In this document: positions 62,426-64,000 of the stretch, piece by piece
How the letters are laid out: every line of letters begins with the position of its first letter
How positions within the stretch are numbered: the stretch's first letter is position 1
NCBI RefSeq assembly: GCF_900104785.1
Contig: NZ_LT629733.1
Coordinates: forward strand, 156,501 to 220,500
Direction of reading: 5' to 3'
Source of the DNA: Formosa sp. Hel1_31_208
GTDB lineage: Bacteria > Bacteroidota > Bacteroidia > Flavobacteriales > Flavobacteriaceae
Length of the DNA stretch: 64,000 nt
Notes under the pieces: model-generated
What the model saw: only the letters and a program-made list of their open reading frames with translations
Database searches by the model: none
What the model was told of the DNA's origin: nothing
Translations under genes and position numbers: made by a program

Positions 62426-64000
62426 TTAAAAATCGTTGTACCAATTAAATAAATCTGTTCGGACACCAATATTAAACCATGCTGTATTGGTGTTTAATGC
62501 GGCAGCTGTATTTGCCTGTGGATCGTAATTCCTAAAAGTGACATTGGTGAACAATCTTAAATTAGTCACTGGATTAAGGATATATCCCGCTTGTAAATCG
62601 GCCTGAAACACATTAGTTGCATTTCCTTGACCAACTGTAATTCCTGTTTCAGCATTACGATCAACTTCACTTCGATATATATTACTGCCATAGTTTGCAA
62701 AATCATTACCCGTGTTAAAATCGAACCCTCGTTTTCCTAAAATCAACTTCGCATCTGTGAACCATCGTTTGTAATTATAGTGACCTATAAGAATAGCCTC
62801 GCTAAAATTAGCTCCCCAAAGATGTGCCATGGGTTGATTATTATGCGCATAATTAAGGACTATAGAATTATGAGAATAAGTATATGGGCGGACCCGGTTG
62901 TATTCAAACTGGAGTAATAAATTATCAACCTTAAACGCATCAAAATACTTCACTCCTAATTGGTATCCGAACTTATTCTTCCAACTTTTCTTTCCTCCTG
63001 TGATATCATTTAAAGAAAACTCATCTAGAATAAATTGTCCATAGACATTCACTTTGTTATTCCATTTGTATTTAGCCGTTGCTCCTAAGATTGCATTACC
63101 TGCGTCTTGACCAGTAGAAAACTCTATTGCACGATAAAAAATTACTGGATTTAAATAGTTAATATCAAAACCTCTATTATTGTCATTTGTCCAAAGTACC
63201 GATTCAAACAATCCAATGTTTAAGCGTTTAGAAACGTTCCAACTCAAATAATGATTAGCCATATATTTAGTTAAAAAAGCTCCATCTTCTGTAACTTCAG
63301 GTCTTACATCTCGAAGCCACATCCAAGTATTGGTATATTTTATTTTCCAAAATTTTGTATTTAGTTTTAAAAATGGGTAGGGACTAGCAACATCGCTTTG
63401 CAATAATGAACGATACCCATCACCGATAAAGTTTTTACCGTGACCGAACTGAATATTTATAAATTTGGCAGGTGAATAAGACAAATACCCTTCAGCTACT
63501 GGATAATCATATCCGTCATTTTTAAAACGTTTAGATAAGCCACGACCTGGAACAATAGGTTCTCCTCCTGAGGCTGCAAGAGCGTCTGCATAAGCGTTAA
63601 AGTATTGTGCAAATCGTCCTTGACTCTCATAGATGGATGCTGAAAATGTAAACTTTTTGCCTAGACCTCCTTGTATAAAAATTCCTCTGGTATTGTTATA
63701 TGTTGTGCTAAAATCTGCTTCAGTATCGGTTCCTAGCTGTAAATCAAAAACAGGATCTGCGATAAACCAATAATCTTTGCCTTGTAAAGTCACCAAATGT
63801 TCATTCCATAATTTTCTACTCCACCAACTATCACTGCCTTTAATAAGTGCTTCTTTTTCAGCTTTAAAATCATAATACGGAGACACATCATCATACATAA
63901 ATGGTTTAGCTGCGGTATGACTATTCGTACCCAATCCATTCATGTCTTGATCAAATCTCGCATAATAATTGTGCGTAAAGGGGATATTTAACTGACTGCT
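62426..64000 (-). CDS. Outer-membrane beta-barrel, RemB/Wzi-like (N-terminus cut by window edge)
   Basis: The frame is open from base 64000 to the stop at 62426, 524 residues, so the start is outside the window; the ATG at 63943 is internal because the frame continues upstream. The sequence is rich in amphipathic aromatic strands of a large outer-membrane barrel. Segments NIQFGHGKNFIGDGYRSLL and HLWGANFSEAILIGHYNY recall proteins annotated as gliding motility protein RemB and the capsule-assembly Wzi family; I cannot separate the two with certainty. No signal peptide can be seen because the N-terminus is missing. It ends about 145 nt downstream of the ctaB coding region start, on the same strand. 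Confidence 0.6.
   Translation of the reverse strand, partial: SSQLNIPFTHNYYARFDQDMNGLGTNSHTAAKPFMYDDVSPYYDFKAEKEALIKGSDSWWSRKLWNEHLVTLQGKDYWFIADPVFDLQLGTDTEADFSTTYNNTRGIFIQGGLGKKFTFSASIYESQGRFAQYFNAYADALAASGGEPIVPGRGLSKRFKNDGYDYPVAEGYLSYSPAKFINIQFGHGKNFIGDGYRSLLQSDVASPYPFLKLNTKFWKIKYTNTWMWLRDVRPEVTEDGAFLTKYMANHYLSWNVSKRLNIGLFESVLWTNDNNRGFDINYLNPVIFYRAIEFSTGQDAGNAILGATAKYKWNNKVNVYGQFILDEFSLNDITGGKKSWKNKFGYQLGVKYFDAFKVDNLLLQFEYNRVRPYTYSHNSIVLNYAHNNQPMAHLWGANFSEAILIGHYNYKRWFTDAKLILGKRGFDFNTGNDFANYGSNIYRSEVDRNAETGITVGQGNATNVFQADLQAGYILNPVTNLRLFTNVTFRNYDPQANTAAALNTNTAWFNIGVRTDLFNWYNDF

Overview
The window is a gene-dense, AT-rich chromosomal segment from a member of the Bacteroidota, almost certainly the family Flavobacteriaceae. 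The evidence is a primary sigma factor lacking region 1.1, a type IX secretion substrate with a type B ('gliding motility') C-terminal domain next to a PorP/SprF partner, a tandem-Nfu_N NifU protein, BamA followed by two OmpH/Skp genes, a DUF6089 protein, and promoters of the Bacteroidota form (TTTG or ATTG, about 20 nt, TAnnTTTG) instead of -35/-10 boxes. Both window edges cut genes: an amidohydrolase on the left and a RemB/Wzi-like outer-membrane protein on the right.

Layout. 1-4.5 kb: a secreted amidohydrolase, then envelope sugar genes (galE, a DegT/DnrJ/EryC1 aminotransferase, divergent waaA). 4.5-8.2 kb: a lipoprotein made of 11-residue helical repeats, a tRNA-Gly/tRNA-Leu operon, mutS. 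8.3-14.8 kb: a TrmH-type methyltransferase, a FolK-deoxynucleoside kinase fusion, a queuosine-precursor transporter, AsmA, rpoD, rpsU. 15-19 kb: a small membrane protein, DUF2797, a bacterial GH3 enzyme, a PD40-propeller protein. 19.3-24.7 kb: clpX, clpP, tig, then pdxJ-hydrolase-holin-like. 24.8-33 kb: CBS protein, nadK, DUF6089, uppS, bamA, two skp/ompH genes, murI: a cell-envelope assembly block. 33-46 kb: gamma-carbonic anhydrase, a LytTR regulator with its TPR histidine kinase, a VWA lipoprotein, and a PorP/SprF protein with a 2180-residue secreted protein containing 14 tandem modules. 46-49.5 kb: NifU, dodecin, an exported protein of unknown function, MscS, tsaB. 49.5-56.7 kb: a MacAB/TolC-type export operon with two adaptors and two permeases. 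56.8-62.4 kb: a cytochrome c oxidase accessory cluster (ctaB, two subunit III genes, subunit IV, SCO, DUF420). 62.4-64 kb: RemB/Wzi-like protein.

Most of the window is ordinary core genome; I see no prophage, CRISPR array, insertion sequence or defence island. The points that repay a second look are the giant secreted protein (every one of its 14 modules carries exactly two cysteines), an intrinsic terminator for mscS written inside the antisense 3' end of tsaB, a clpP promoter box abutting the tig terminator hairpin, the 11-residue-repeat lipoprotein, the FolK-kinase fusion, and the two-adaptor/two-permease export operon. Functions are assigned from remembered family motifs; no database search was possible.
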